DNA of 64,000 bases from NCBI RefSeq assembly GCF_030816725.1, contig NZ_JAUSYG010000001.1, positions 2,294,001-2,358,000 of the forward strand, given 5' to 3'. Below, piece by piece: positions 8,325 to 16,855 of the stretch (position 1 is its first letter; each line of letters opens with the position of its first letter). The stretch is from Pseudarthrobacter defluvii (GTDB lineage Bacteria > Actinomycetota > Actinomycetes > Actinomycetales > Micrococcaceae). Under the pieces are notes generated by a model. It had not been told where the DNA came from and did no database searches. It worked only from the letters and a program-made list of their open reading frames with translations. Position numbers and translations under genes: made by a program.

Positions 8325-8372
8325 ATATCGTTGGAAACTGGCGATACGTAGCCCTGCGTTTAAGGAGAGGCA

Positions 8373-9443
8373 ATGCAAGCGTTGACAGTTACCCCCGGGA
8401 AAAAGGACTCACTGAGCCTTCGCGGGATTCCTGAGCCGTCGGCCAGCCAGGGGCCGGTGCTGGTTGAGGCGCTGGCGGTGGGCCTGTGCGGCACCGATAT
8501 CGAGATCATCGCGGCAGAGTACGGCGAGGCTCCGCCCGGCCAGGACTACCTGGTTCTGGGCCATGAAAACCTGGGCCGTGTCCGGGAGGCTCCGGACGGT
8601 TCCGGTCTGGCCGAGGGTGACCTGGTGGTCGGCATCGTCCGCCGCCCGGATCCCGAACCGTGCAAAGCGTGCGCCGCCGGGGAATGGGACATGTGCCTGA
8701 ACGGCAAGTACACCGAGCACGGCATCAAAGGCCTGGACGGGTTCGCCCGGGAGCAGTGGCGCGCAGACCCGCAGGCGATGGTGAAACTGGATCCAGGACT
8801 GGAAGACGTGGGAGTGCTCCTGGAGCCCACCACCATCGTGGCCAAAGCGTGGGAACAGATCAGCCGGATCGGGCAGCGGGCGTTCTTCGACCCCCATATC
8901 GCCGTCGTGACCGGGGCCGGGCCTGTGGGCATGCTCGCGGCCCTTCTGGGTACGCAGCAGGGCTTGGAGGTGCACGTCTTCGACGTCGTCAAGGACGGGC
9001 CGAAGCCGGAGCTGGTCCACGACCTTGGGGCCAGCTACCACAGCGAGTCCCTGCCCGATTCCGGTCTCAAACCGGACGTCCTGGTCGAGTGCACAGGGGT
9101 GACGTCCGTGGTGCTGGAGGCATTGCGCTGCCGCGCCCAGGACGCCATCACCTGCCTCACCGGCGTCTCCGGCACTGGAAAGCAAACGGGAGTGGATGTG
9201 GGCGCCCTCAACCGCGAGGAAGTGCTCATGAACGGGGTGGTGTTCGGCAGCGTCAACGCCAACCGCCGCCACTACGACGCCGGCGCCAAGGCTCTGGCCG
9301 CCACCGACAAGGACTGGTTGCGCCGGCTCATCAGCCGCCGGGTACCCCTTGAAGACTTCGCCGAAGCCTTCGACCACCGCCCCCATGATGTCAAAGTTGT
9401 CCTGGACCTGCAGGCCGCCGACGACGGAACGCGGCAGTCATGA
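8373..9443 (+). CDS. zinc-dependent glucose/sugar 1-dehydrogenase (MDR family)
   Basis: 356 aa with AAGGAG placed 5 nt before the ATG. GLCGTDIEI and GHENLG supply the catalytic zinc ligands. CKACAAGEWDMC matches the structural-zinc loop of archaeal-type glucose dehydrogenases, and GAGPVGMLAALL is the Rossmann nucleotide loop. The C-terminal part (GSVNANRRHYDAG) is also typical of the glucose dehydrogenase subgroup. The expected reaction is oxidation of D-glucose or a similar aldose to its lactone with NAD(P)+. The stop overlaps the epimerase start as ATGA, so the two are translated together. The exact sugar cannot be read from sequence. Confidence 0.85.
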   Translation: MQALTVTPGKKDSLSLRGIPEPSASQGPVLVEALAVGLCGTDIEIIAAEYGEAPPGQDYLVLGHENLGRVREAPDGSGLAEGDLVVGIVRRPDPEPCKACAAGEWDMCLNGKYTEHGIKGLDGFAREQWRADPQAMVKLDPGLEDVGVLLEPTTIVAKAWEQISRIGQRAFFDPHIAVVTGAGPVGMLAALLGTQQGLEVHVFDVVKDGPKPELVHDLGASYHSESLPDSGLKPDVLVECTGVTSVVLEALRCRAQDAITCLTGVSGTGKQTGVDVGALNREEVLMNGVVFGSVNANRRHYDAGAKALAATDKDWLRRLISRRVPLEDFAEAFDHRPHDVKVVLDLQAADDGTRQS

Positions 9444-10408
9444 GTTCGGGGCAGGAACCGCCACTGGAGGCCAACAACGGTTACGGAGTCCCGTCAGGCT
9501 GCCAATACGGGATCCGGCATGGCCGGCAGTCTGTACACCTGACAGAAGTTGGCGGGGCGTTACGGGACTACCTGCTGGACGGCCGCCCCCTGCTGGACGG
9601 CTACGGGCCTGAGGAAATGTGCACCGGCGCGCGGGGACATTCGCTGATCCCGTGGCCGAACCGGGTCAAAGGCGGACGCTACGAGTGGGGTGGCCAGCAG
9701 TTGCAGCTCGACCTAAGTGAGCCGGACAAGGGCGCGGCAATCCATGGTCTGACCCGGTGGCGGAACTGGAACGTCCCTGTGGTGGAGCATGAGAACAACA
9801 AAATCTCCTTCACTTACACCCTGCATGCCTGCCAGGGCTGGCCATGGGTACTTGACTGCCGCCTGGACTACACGCTCGACGACGGCGGCCTGAGCGTGCG
9901 GACCACGGTCACCAACCGCAGCCCGGAGCCGTGCCCCTTCGGGACAGGTGCGCACCCCTACCTCAGCCTGGGGCTGCGGGGCCAGGTCATCGACCCGGGT
10001 TTGGTCCAGGTGCCCGGACGCACCTTCCTGCCCGTGGATGACCGTGGCATCCCCACCGGCCACGAACCGGTGGACGGCACAGAGTACGACCTGCGGGAAC
10101 TTCGACAGCTTGGCAGCCGGCGCATCGATGTGGCCTACACGGACCTCATTCGTGACGCGGACGGGCGGGCGCGGGTGAAACTGGTCCGGGCCAACGGCTC
10201 GGCAGGAGTGGAGTTGTGGGTGGACGAGACATACCCCTACCTGGAGATCTTCACCGGCGATACGCTCCCCCAGCCGGACCGCCGTCGGACCGGACTGGGC
10301 GTGGAGCCCATGACCTGCGCCCCTGACGCCTTCAATTCGGGCGACGGCCTAATCACCCTCGAGCCTGGGCAATCCCACTCCGGACAATGGGGCATCACGC
10401 CGCTCTGA
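9440..10408 (+). CDS. aldose 1-epimerase family protein
   Basis: 322 aa, coupled to the dehydrogenase by a 4-nt overlap. Family markers are ARGHSLIPWPNR, AIHGLTRWR (first catalytic His), GAHPYLSLG (second His) and GVEPMTCAPDAFNSGDGL (catalytic Glu). Such enzymes interconvert alpha and beta anomers of aldoses in the cytoplasm, which would supply the anomer that the upstream dehydrogenase oxidises. The length and motif order fit the GalM-like superfamily. The substrate is not determinable. Confidence 0.85.
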   Translation: MSSGQEPPLEANNGYGVPSGCQYGIRHGRQSVHLTEVGGALRDYLLDGRPLLDGYGPEEMCTGARGHSLIPWPNRVKGGRYEWGGQQLQLDLSEPDKGAAIHGLTRWRNWNVPVVEHENNKISFTYTLHACQGWPWVLDCRLDYTLDDGGLSVRTTVTNRSPEPCPFGTGAHPYLSLGLRGQVIDPGLVQVPGRTFLPVDDRGIPTGHEPVDGTEYDLRELRQLGSRRIDVAYTDLIRDADGRARVKLVRANGSAGVELWVDETYPYLEIFTGDTLPQPDRRRTGLGVEPMTCAPDAFNSGDGLITLEPGQSHSGQWGITPL

Positions 10409-10465
10409 ACGACTCCCTGCGCCAATCCGATCCAGAAGAATATCCGCCTCGGCCATCGCCAACTA

Positions 10466-10479
10466 TTGCGAATACGCAA
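10466..10479. promoter_or_regulatory. inverted repeat TTGCG-AATA-CGCAA in a convergent gap
   Basis: A perfect copy of the recurring palindrome, located between the stops of the converging epimerase and MarR genes, where no promoter for a known gene is expected. It may be an auxiliary or looping site, a promoter for an unannotated small transcript, or a relic. Confidence 0.5.
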
Positions 10480-10529
10480 GCATTGGAGTTCAATGGAGGC
10501 ATGGCTTGCCGCACCAGGATCCGGTCACG

Positions 10530-11036
10530 TCACGTGCCGGTTCCCAACGTAAAGCGACCGTCGGAGGTACCTTGGCCGCCGGCGGCGGCTGCGAAGGCCT
10601 CGAGGGCGGCGGCCAGTGCCGGACGGCGGCCGGCAGGCATCCTGGAAATCACCTCGGCGATGGCCTGCCGCCGGTGCCCCAGCACAGTATCGACCAGCTC
10701 CTTGCCCTCCTTGGTCAACTCCAGCCGGATGTACCGGCGGTCAGCGGGATCCTCACGCCGCTGCACCAGGCCAGCTGCTACCAGCCGGTCGCAGATGCGG
10801 GTGGCATTCGAGGCGTGCACGCCAAGCTCTGCGGCCACACCGCCGAGATTCTGGGGTCCGTGGGTATGGATAAGGACCAGCACCCGCAGCTGCGGGGTAT
10901 TTACGATGTCCTCAACCTCAGCAACAGAGCGGGCCACCACACGCATCAGAGTGTCGGCGGCGCCCATCACGGCTTCGACTTCACGGCTTAGGGGCTCAGG
11001 GACCGGCACAGATCCGGCAGATGCATCCATGAGCAC
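10530..11036 (-). CDS. MarR-family transcriptional regulator
   Basis: About 168 aa. A winged-helix domain of MarR type is visible: VHASNATRICDRLVAAGLVQ is the recognition region and RREDPADRRYIRLELT is the wing with the DxRxxxxxLT signature. Such proteins bind palindromes as dimers and usually repress divergent or nearby genes. The GTG at 11036 is preferred because GGAGG lies 6 nt upstream; an ATG two codons later is the alternative. It is divergent from the gene at 11116 and embedded in the sugar cluster. TTGCT-ACCC-CGCAA lies 17-30 nt upstream of its start, consistent with autoregulation. Confidence 0.85.
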   Translation of the reverse strand: MLMDASAGSVPVPEPLSREVEAVMGAADTLMRVVARSVAEVEDIVNTPQLRVLVLIHTHGPQNLGGVAAELGVHASNATRICDRLVAAGLVQRREDPADRRYIRLELTKEGKELVDTVLGHRRQAIAEVISRMPAGRRPALAAALEAFAAAAGGQGTSDGRFTLGTGT

Positions 11037-11052
11037 CAGTTTCCTCCAATAG

Positions 11053-11066
11053 TTGCTACCCCGCAA
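11053..11066. promoter_or_regulatory. near-palindrome TTGCT-ACCC-CGCAA, candidate MarR operator
   Basis: It matches the recurring TTGCG-N4-CGCAA pattern in 9 of 10 arm positions. It lies between the divergent MarR gene (start 11036) and the membrane-protein gene (start 11116), the classical place for a MarR autoregulatory site. Confidence 0.5.
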
Positions 11067-11115
11067 AGTTTGCCCGCTTCCCTCACCTGTTGGTCAGCCG
11101 GCATGAAGGAGAATC

Positions 11116-11583
11116 ATGAAGACGCAACATCCGGCAGATCCGGTCAGCAGCACGGTCAACGGCATCGACCGGTTGATCCGCAACGTGCAGACCGGCCGGT
11201 TTGAACGCTCATTGTCAGGCTTGACGGCGGCCGGGGCCCTGGTCACGGCCGCGGAAATCTACCTTGAACATGACAAGGCCAGCTTTGGCAACAAGTGGAT
11301 GTGGGTCCCGGTGGCCCTGGGCCCGGTGGGTGCCGCCGCGGGAGTGGCCGGCGTGTTCAGCCGCCGCATGGCCAAGACGGCCCTCCCGCTGGCCAGTGCG
11401 GCCATCATCGCCAATGGCCTGCAGGGCACATGGCTGCATCTGCAGGGCATCCGGCAGAAGCCCGGCGGTCTGTCCAACCTGCGTTACAACCTGGAGATGG
11501 GTCCGCCCCTGTTCGCACCGCTGCTGGTCACCATGGTGGGTGGGATGGGTGTGCTGGCCTCAGTCCTCAGGCGGGAACCATGA
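11116..11583 (+). CDS. membrane protein of the sugar-oxidation cluster, unknown function
   Basis: 155 aa with three or four hydrophobic segments (about residues 35-52, 60-80, 88-105 and 128-148) and the conserved-looking stretch WLHLQGIRQKPGGLSNLRYN. The start follows GGAG at 7 nt. The last codons overlap the subunit 3 gene as ATGA. Its position directly before the dehydrogenase subunits suggests a membrane anchor or partner for the oxidase complex. That role is inferred from order alone. Confidence 0.7.
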   Translation: MKTQHPADPVSSTVNGIDRLIRNVQTGRFERSLSGLTAAGALVTAAEIYLEHDKASFGNKWMWVPVALGPVGAAAGVAGVFSRRMAKTALPLASAAIIANGLQGTWLHLQGIRQKPGGLSNLRYNLEMGPPLFAPLLVTMVGGMGVLASVLRREP

Positions 11584-12221
11584 CCGGGCTGCCCTTGGAA
11601 GTGTCTGACGGCGGCGGACGCTACCCGGGCTTCAGCACCCTTGCCCAGGCGGGGCATTGGGACCAGGCCACTGCCGCCGTCGTCGAATCACGCCTGGGCA
11701 TGCCACCGGACATCCGTTTCTTCACGCCAGTGGAAGAGGCCGCCGCCCGCGCCCTGTTCGAGCTGTTGCTGGACCAGCACGGCGAACCGCGCGTGCCGGT
11801 GGTGAACATGGTGGGCGCCCGGCTGGCGGAGGAGCAAACCGATGGCTGGCACTATGACAACATGCCGCGCGACGGCGAGGCGTGGCGGGTTACGCTCGCG
11901 GCGCTGGACAGCGAAGCCGGCACCCGGGGCAGCTGTACCTTCGCGCTGCTGGATCCGGATCAGCAGGCCGAACTGCTCCAGGACATCTGCGACCTGGACC
12001 GGGAGCTCTGGCACGGCTTGCCGGCGGACCGGGTGTGGAGCCTGTGGACGCGGTACGCCTGCACCGCGTTTTACTCCCATCCGCTGGCGTGGGACGAGAT
12101 CGGCTTTGCCGGCCCGGCGTACCCGCGGGGCTATAAGAACCTGGGCGTGGACCGGCTGGAACCGTTCGAGGTGCGCGACGTCCGCCCTGACGCGGACCCA
12201 ACCCACGGGGCAGACCGGTGA
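11580..12221 (+). CDS. gluconate 2-dehydrogenase subunit 3 family protein
   Basis: 213 aa from an ATG that overlaps the preceding stop. FFTPVEEAAARALFELLLDQ and YSHPLAWDEIGFAGPAYPRGY are characteristic of the small third subunit of flavin-dependent gluconate 2-dehydrogenases. In those enzymes it escorts the large flavoprotein subunit. Unlike classical members I see no twin-arginine signal peptide, so the complex may be cytoplasmic. It ends in a GTGA overlap with the GMC oxidoreductase gene, the expected partner. Confidence 0.85.
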   Translation: MTGLPLEVSDGGGRYPGFSTLAQAGHWDQATAAVVESRLGMPPDIRFFTPVEEAAARALFELLLDQHGEPRVPVVNMVGARLAEEQTDGWHYDNMPRDGEAWRVTLAALDSEAGTRGSCTFALLDPDQQAELLQDICDLDRELWHGLPADRVWSLWTRYACTAFYSHPLAWDEIGFAGPAYPRGYKNLGVDRLEPFEVRDVRPDADPTHGADR

Positions 12222-13873
12222 ACCGGGTCCGCGAACGCAACGAATCGGCCTGGCTGCTCCCTGCCGGGCCGGGCAGCAACCTGCGGCTGCGGGAGGACAT
12301 GCGCCGCTACGGCGAAACGGATGAGGTGGACATTGTCATCGTGGGCTGCGGAGCAGGTGGCGCCACACTGCTGCAGCGCCTGTCACGCGCGGGCTGGCGT
12401 GCCGTGGCCCTGGACGCAGGACCGTTCTGGGAACCGGACCGGGACTGGGTCAGCGATGAAGCGGGGTCCCACCACCTGTACTGGACCGAACCCCGGGTCA
12501 TCACCGGGACGGACCCCGTGCCATTGGGGTCGAACAATTCCGGCCGCGGGGTGGGCGGATCCATGGTCCACTTCGCCGGCTACACACCGCGTTTCCACCC
12601 CAGCGACTTCCGGACCTTCACTGCGGACGGTGTGGGCGCAGACTGGCCGCTGGAGTACGGGGACCTGCGGCCGTACTACGAAGACATCGAAGCCGAACTG
12701 CCCGTCTCCGGCGAACACTGGCCCTGGGGCGACCCGCACGGCTACCCCCACCGCCCGCATCCGGTGTCCGGCAACGGTGAGCTGTTCCTGCGCGGTGCCA
12801 ACGCCTGCGGCATCACGGCAAAGGTGGGGCCGGTGGCCATTGCCAACGGGCGGTTCGGGAACCGGCCGCACTGCATCTACCGCGGCTTCTGCCTTCAGGG
12901 CTGCAAGGTCAACGCCAAGGCATCCCCGCTGATCACGCATGTCCCGGACGCGCTGGCACACGGCGCTGAAATCCGGCCCGACTCGATGGCGACCCGGATC
13001 GGATTCGACGAACGCACCGGGCTGGCGACCGGCGTCGAATACGTCCACGGCGGCGTCCAAAGATTCCAGCGGGCCCGGATGGTGGCCGTGGCCGGTTACT
13101 CGATTGAGACCCCGCGGTTGCTGCTGAACTCCGTGTCACCGCGCTTTCCGGAAGGGATGTGCAACGACTTCGACCAGGTAGGCCGGTACCTGATGGTCCA
13201 GGGCGCTCCCCAAACCGCGGGCCGGTTCCAGGCCGAAGTGCGGATGTGGAAGGCCCCTCCCCCGGAAGCCAGCACCGAGGACTTCTACGAGACCGACTCC
13301 ACCAAACCCTATAAGCGCGGGTTCTCCATCCAGTGCGTGTCCCCGCTGCCGATTACCTGGGCCGAGCATGTTGCCGCGCAGGGGCACTGGGGCCCGACCC
13401 TCCGCCGGTACATGAGCGACTACCCGCACTGGGCCTGCCTGGGCGCCCTGTGCGAGTTCCTCCCCCTCGAGGGCAACCGGGTGACACTGGCGGAGGAAAC
13501 CGACCGCCACGGCATCCCCGTGGCCTGCTTCAGCTACAGCCAGTGCGACAACGACCGGCAGCTGATGTCCGCCGCCCAGCAGGTCATGGAGCAGATCCTG
13601 ACCGCTGCCGGGGCACAGGAGGTCATCACCATCAACCGCTACGCGCATCTGGTGGGCGGCGCCCGGATGGCAGCCACCGAGGATACCGGCGTAGTGGACA
13701 GGAACCTGCGCACTTTCGCAGTCCCCAACCTCCTGGTCACCGACGGCAGCGTCCTGCCCACCCAGGGCAGCGCCAACCCGGCCCTGACCATCATGGCGCT
13801 GGCGGCCCGCGCCGCCAGTGTCCTGGTCCAAGGCGCCCGCCGTGGCGCCCCGATGAACACGAAGGAAGACTGA
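12218..13873 (+). CDS. GMC-family oxidoreductase (gluconate dehydrogenase-type flavoprotein)
   Basis: 551 aa from a GTG start that overlaps the subunit 3 stop. The FAD-binding Rossmann motif GCGAGG is at residues 43-48. HCIYRGFCLQGCKVNAKAS resembles the cysteine-bearing loop of the gluconate 2-dehydrogenase flavoprotein. The C-terminus shows YAHLVGGARMA and the terminal GMC signature VLPTQGSANPALTIMALA. It should oxidise a hydroxyl of a sugar or sugar acid and pass electrons onward. No cytochrome subunit is encoded next to it, so the electron acceptor is unknown. The downstream TPP enzyme begins 2 bases after the stop. Confidence 0.85.
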   Translation: MNRVRERNESAWLLPAGPGSNLRLREDMRRYGETDEVDIVIVGCGAGGATLLQRLSRAGWRAVALDAGPFWEPDRDWVSDEAGSHHLYWTEPRVITGTDPVPLGSNNSGRGVGGSMVHFAGYTPRFHPSDFRTFTADGVGADWPLEYGDLRPYYEDIEAELPVSGEHWPWGDPHGYPHRPHPVSGNGELFLRGANACGITAKVGPVAIANGRFGNRPHCIYRGFCLQGCKVNAKASPLITHVPDALAHGAEIRPDSMATRIGFDERTGLATGVEYVHGGVQRFQRARMVAVAGYSIETPRLLLNSVSPRFPEGMCNDFDQVGRYLMVQGAPQTAGRFQAEVRMWKAPPPEASTEDFYETDSTKPYKRGFSIQCVSPLPITWAEHVAAQGHWGPTLRRYMSDYPHWACLGALCEFLPLEGNRVTLAEETDRHGIPVACFSYSQCDNDRQLMSAAQQVMEQILTAAGAQEVITINRYAHLVGGARMAATEDTGVVDRNLRTFAVPNLLVTDGSVLPTQGSANPALTIMALAARAASVLVQGARRGAPMNTKED

Positions 13874-13875
13874 TC

Positions 13876-15666
13876 ATGGCAACGACAGTGGCTGACTACC
13901 TGCTCTCCCGCCTGGGTGAGTGGGGCGTGGACAAGGTCTTCGGGTTCCCCGGAGACGGCATCAACGGCATCCTCGCCGCCTTCGGCAAGGCAAACAACCA
14001 GCCGAAATTCATCCAGGCCAGGCACGAAGAGATGGCCGCGTTCGAGGCCGTGGGCTACGCCAAGTTCAGCGGGCAGCCGGCAATCTGCATGGCCACCTCC
14101 GGTCCGGGGGCAATCCATCTGCTCAATGGCCTCTACGACGCCAAACTGGACCACGTACCCGTGGTGGCCATCGTAGGGCAAACGGCCCGCAGCGCCATGG
14201 GCGGGTCCTACCAGCAGGAAGTGGACCTGCTGACCCTGTTCAAGGACGTAGCGTCCGATTACGTCCAGATGGTCACCGTTCCCCAACAGCTGCCCAACGT
14301 GATCGACCGCGCCATCCGCATCGCCGAGACCCAGCGCGCTCCCACCGCCGTGATCATCCCGGCCGACGTGCAGGAACTCGAATACGCCGCCCCCACCCAC
14401 GAATTCAAGATGGTGCCCTCCAGCGTCGGTTTCCGCTGGCCCGACATCCAGCCCGACAATGAGGCCATCCGGGGTGCGGCCCAGCTGCTGAACGAGGGCT
14501 CCAAGGTCGCCATCCTGATCGGCCAGGGCGCGCGCGGCGCGGCCGCCGAGGTCCGGGAGGTGGCCGAACTGCTCGGAGCCGGGGTGGCCAAGGCGCTGCT
14601 GGGCAAGGACTCACTGCCGGACGACCTGCCGTACGTCACCGGCTCCATCGGGCTGCTGGGCACCCGGCCCAGCTACGAGATGATGCGCGACTGCGACACC
14701 CTGCTGACCGTCGGCTCGAGCTTCCCGTACACGCAGTTCCTGCCCGAACCCGGCCAGGCCCGGGGCGTGCAGATCGACGTGGACCCGAAAATGATCGGGC
14801 TGCGCTACACCAACGAATTCAACATCATCGCCGACGCCGCCACCGCCCTGCGCGCCCTGATCCCCTACCTGGCACGCAAGCAGGACCGCTCCTGGCAGGA
14901 AAACCTGCAGTCAAATATCAGCCGCTGGTGGGAAACCATGCACGACGAAGCAATGGTCAGTGCCAACCCCGTCAACCCCATGCGGCTGTTCGCCGAACTC
15001 TCCACCCGGCTGCCCGGGAACGCCATGCTCAGCGCCGACTCCGGCTCGTCAGCGAACTGGTACGCGCGGCAGCTGAAGTTCCGCGACGGCGTCCGCGGCT
15101 CGCTCTCGGGCAACCTGGCCACCATGGGACCGGGCGTCCCCTACGCCATCGGCGCCAAGTTTGCCCACCCGGACCGGCCCGCCATCGCCTTCGCCGGCGA
15201 CGGCGCCATGCAGATGAACGGGCTCGCCGAGCTCATCACCATCAAGCACTACTGGCGCGAATGGGATGACCCGCGGCTGGTGGTGGCCGTCCTGCACAAC
15301 AACGACCTCAACCAGGTCACCTGGGAAATGCGCGCCATGGGCGGCGTGCCCGCCTTCCGCGAGTCCCAGGCCCTGCCCGACGTCGACTACGCCGGTTTCG
15401 CCGAAAGCCTGGGGCTGCAGGGGATCCACGTTGAGGATCCCGACGACGTGGGGCCGGCCTGGGAGAAGGCCCTCGCCGCGGACCGGCCCACCGTCTTTGA
15501 CGTCCGCACCGACCCCGACATTCCGCCGATCCCGCCGCACGCCACCTTCGAGCAGGCGCGGAAGACGGCCGAAGCCATGGTCAAGGGTGACGACAGTGCC
15601 TGGGGCGTGGTGAAGGAGGGGGTCAAGACCAAGATCCAGGAATTCCTGCCGCACAAGGAGGGCTGA
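13876..15666 (+). CDS. thiamine-pyrophosphate enzyme, pyruvate oxidase-like
   Basis: 596 aa beginning MATTVADYLL, with GGAAG about 10 nt upstream. The N-terminal Pyr domain carries the activating Glu in RHEEMAA (E51). The central domain looks like the FAD/nucleotide-type middle domain. The C-terminal PP domain has GDG at 441-443 and, about 27 residues later, NNDLN, the metal/ThDP motif. The closest families are pyruvate oxidase or dehydrogenase (PoxB/SpxB-like) and acetolactate synthase. Its location behind sugar-acid dehydrogenases suggests oxidation or cleavage of a keto acid product. The true substrate is unproven. Confidence 0.85.
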   Translation: MATTVADYLLSRLGEWGVDKVFGFPGDGINGILAAFGKANNQPKFIQARHEEMAAFEAVGYAKFSGQPAICMATSGPGAIHLLNGLYDAKLDHVPVVAIVGQTARSAMGGSYQQEVDLLTLFKDVASDYVQMVTVPQQLPNVIDRAIRIAETQRAPTAVIIPADVQELEYAAPTHEFKMVPSSVGFRWPDIQPDNEAIRGAAQLLNEGSKVAILIGQGARGAAAEVREVAELLGAGVAKALLGKDSLPDDLPYVTGSIGLLGTRPSYEMMRDCDTLLTVGSSFPYTQFLPEPGQARGVQIDVDPKMIGLRYTNEFNIIADAATALRALIPYLARKQDRSWQENLQSNISRWWETMHDEAMVSANPVNPMRLFAELSTRLPGNAMLSADSGSSANWYARQLKFRDGVRGSLSGNLATMGPGVPYAIGAKFAHPDRPAIAFAGDGAMQMNGLAELITIKHYWREWDDPRLVVAVLHNNDLNQVTWEMRAMGGVPAFRESQALPDVDYAGFAESLGLQGIHVEDPDDVGPAWEKALAADRPTVFDVRTDPDIPPIPPHATFEQARKTAEAMVKGDDSAWGVVKEGVKTKIQEFLPHKEG

Positions 15667-15669
15667 ACC

Positions 15670-16776
15670 ATGCCCGCCGCCGCCACCCCGGTCACCGCAG
15701 TCCGGGCATCCGCCTACACGGTCCCCACCGACGCGCCCGAAGCGGACGGCACCTACAGCTGGAACTCCACCACCCTGGTCTTGGTGGAAGCGGACGGCGG
15801 CGGGACGACAGGGCTGGGCTGGACCTACGCCCCGGCACCGGTAGCTGCCCTGGTGGAAGACCTGTTGGGCCCGGCCGTGCAGGACGTTGAGGTCCTGGAC
15901 GTGCCGGCCGCGGCCGCGGCGATGGCCCGGGCGGTGCGAAACCCGGGCCGGACCGGTCTGGCGTCCTACGCCGTGTCCGCCGTCGACTGCGCCCTCTGGG
16001 ACCTGAAGGCAGGGCTGCTGGAGCTGCCGCTGCACAAGCTCCTCGGCGCAGTCCGGGACACGGTGGCGGTCTACGGCAGCGGCGGGTTCACCACCTATAC
16101 CGAACACCAGCTGCAGGCCCAGCTCCAGGGCTGGGCCCACGGTCAGGGGATTCCGCGGGTGAAGATCAAGATTGGCCAGGACGGGGGAACCAACGTCCCG
16201 CGGGACCTGGACCGCATCCGCCAGGCGCGTGCCGCCGTGGGGCCCGGCACCGAACTGTTCGTGGACGCCAACGGTGCCTACACCGCCAAGCAGGCCATCC
16301 GGGTGATGCACCAGGTTGCCGAGGAGAACGTGACCTGGTTCGAAGAACCGGTCTCCAGCGATGACCTCCCCGGACTGCGCGCGGTACGTGCCGCTGTCGA
16401 CGCCGATGTGGCGGCAGGGGAATATGGCACGGGTCTGCAGTACTTCTGGCGGATGTGCAGCGCGGAAGCCGTCGACTGCCTGCAGGCGGACGTCAGCAGG
16501 TGCGGCGGGATCAGCGAGTGGCTGCGCGTCGCCGCCGTCGCCGCCGCGCACGGCCTTGAGCTCTCCGGGCACTGCGCACCCCACCTGAGCGCCGCCGTCG
16601 CCGCCGCTACCCCCAACTTCCGGCACCTGGAATGGTTCCACGACCACGTCCGCATCGAAAACCTCTTCTTTGACGGGACCCTTGACCCCAGCGGCGGGTC
16701 TGTCCGGCCAGCGGATGCTCCCGGCAACGGGCTGGCCTTCCGCAGCACCGACGCCCGCCAATACCGGGTCCAGTGA
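15670..16776 (+). CDS. enolase-superfamily sugar-acid dehydratase (mandelate racemase/MLE type)
   Basis: 368 aa with GGAGG 8 nt before the ATG. RVKIKIGQ supplies the KxK base pair, VDANGAY the first metal Asp, WFEEP the second metal Glu, and AAGEYG the third ligand. QADVSRCGG and SGHCAPHLS supply the Asp-His dyad of the mandelate racemase subgroup. Such enzymes abstract the alpha proton of a carboxylate, and dehydration of aldonic acids such as gluconate or galactonate is common. That fits a pathway in which the upstream dehydrogenases make aldonate and this enzyme makes the 2-keto-3-deoxy acid. Substrate assignment is inference. Confidence 0.8.
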   Translation: MPAAATPVTAVRASAYTVPTDAPEADGTYSWNSTTLVLVEADGGGTTGLGWTYAPAPVAALVEDLLGPAVQDVEVLDVPAAAAAMARAVRNPGRTGLASYAVSAVDCALWDLKAGLLELPLHKLLGAVRDTVAVYGSGGFTTYTEHQLQAQLQGWAHGQGIPRVKIKIGQDGGTNVPRDLDRIRQARAAVGPGTELFVDANGAYTAKQAIRVMHQVAEENVTWFEEPVSSDDLPGLRAVRAAVDADVAAGEYGTGLQYFWRMCSAEAVDCLQADVSRCGGISEWLRVAAVAAAHGLELSGHCAPHLSAAVAAATPNFRHLEWFHDHVRIENLFFDGTLDPSGGSVRPADAPGNGLAFRSTDARQYRVQ

Positions 16777-16855
16777 ACGCACGTGGGAAACGAAAGGACT
16801 GGCAGATGACAAACCTGTGCCCTGGTGCAGGCCGGCGACCGACAGAGGGTCGTGA

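Noticed and set aside
7440-8351. A 303-codon frame overlapping the PAP2 gene
   Set aside because: Beyond its first 30 residues it is Arg/Pro-rich and lacks membrane segments, while the overlapping frame has all PAP2 motifs. Its opening may matter only as a frameshifted N-terminus, noted as a finding.
8409-9386. Long minus-strand frame (325 codons)
   Set aside because: Shadow of the sugar dehydrogenase gene, with no family features.
10387-11052. Plus-strand frame of 221 codons over the MarR gene
   Set aside because: Ser/Arg/Ala-rich antisense translation; the MarR winged helix on the other strand is clear.
13333-13875. Upstream extension of the TPP enzyme frame through the GMC gene
   Set aside because: The family N-terminus (MATTVADYLL) begins at 13876 with a ribosome binding site; the extension overlaps real GMC coding sequence.
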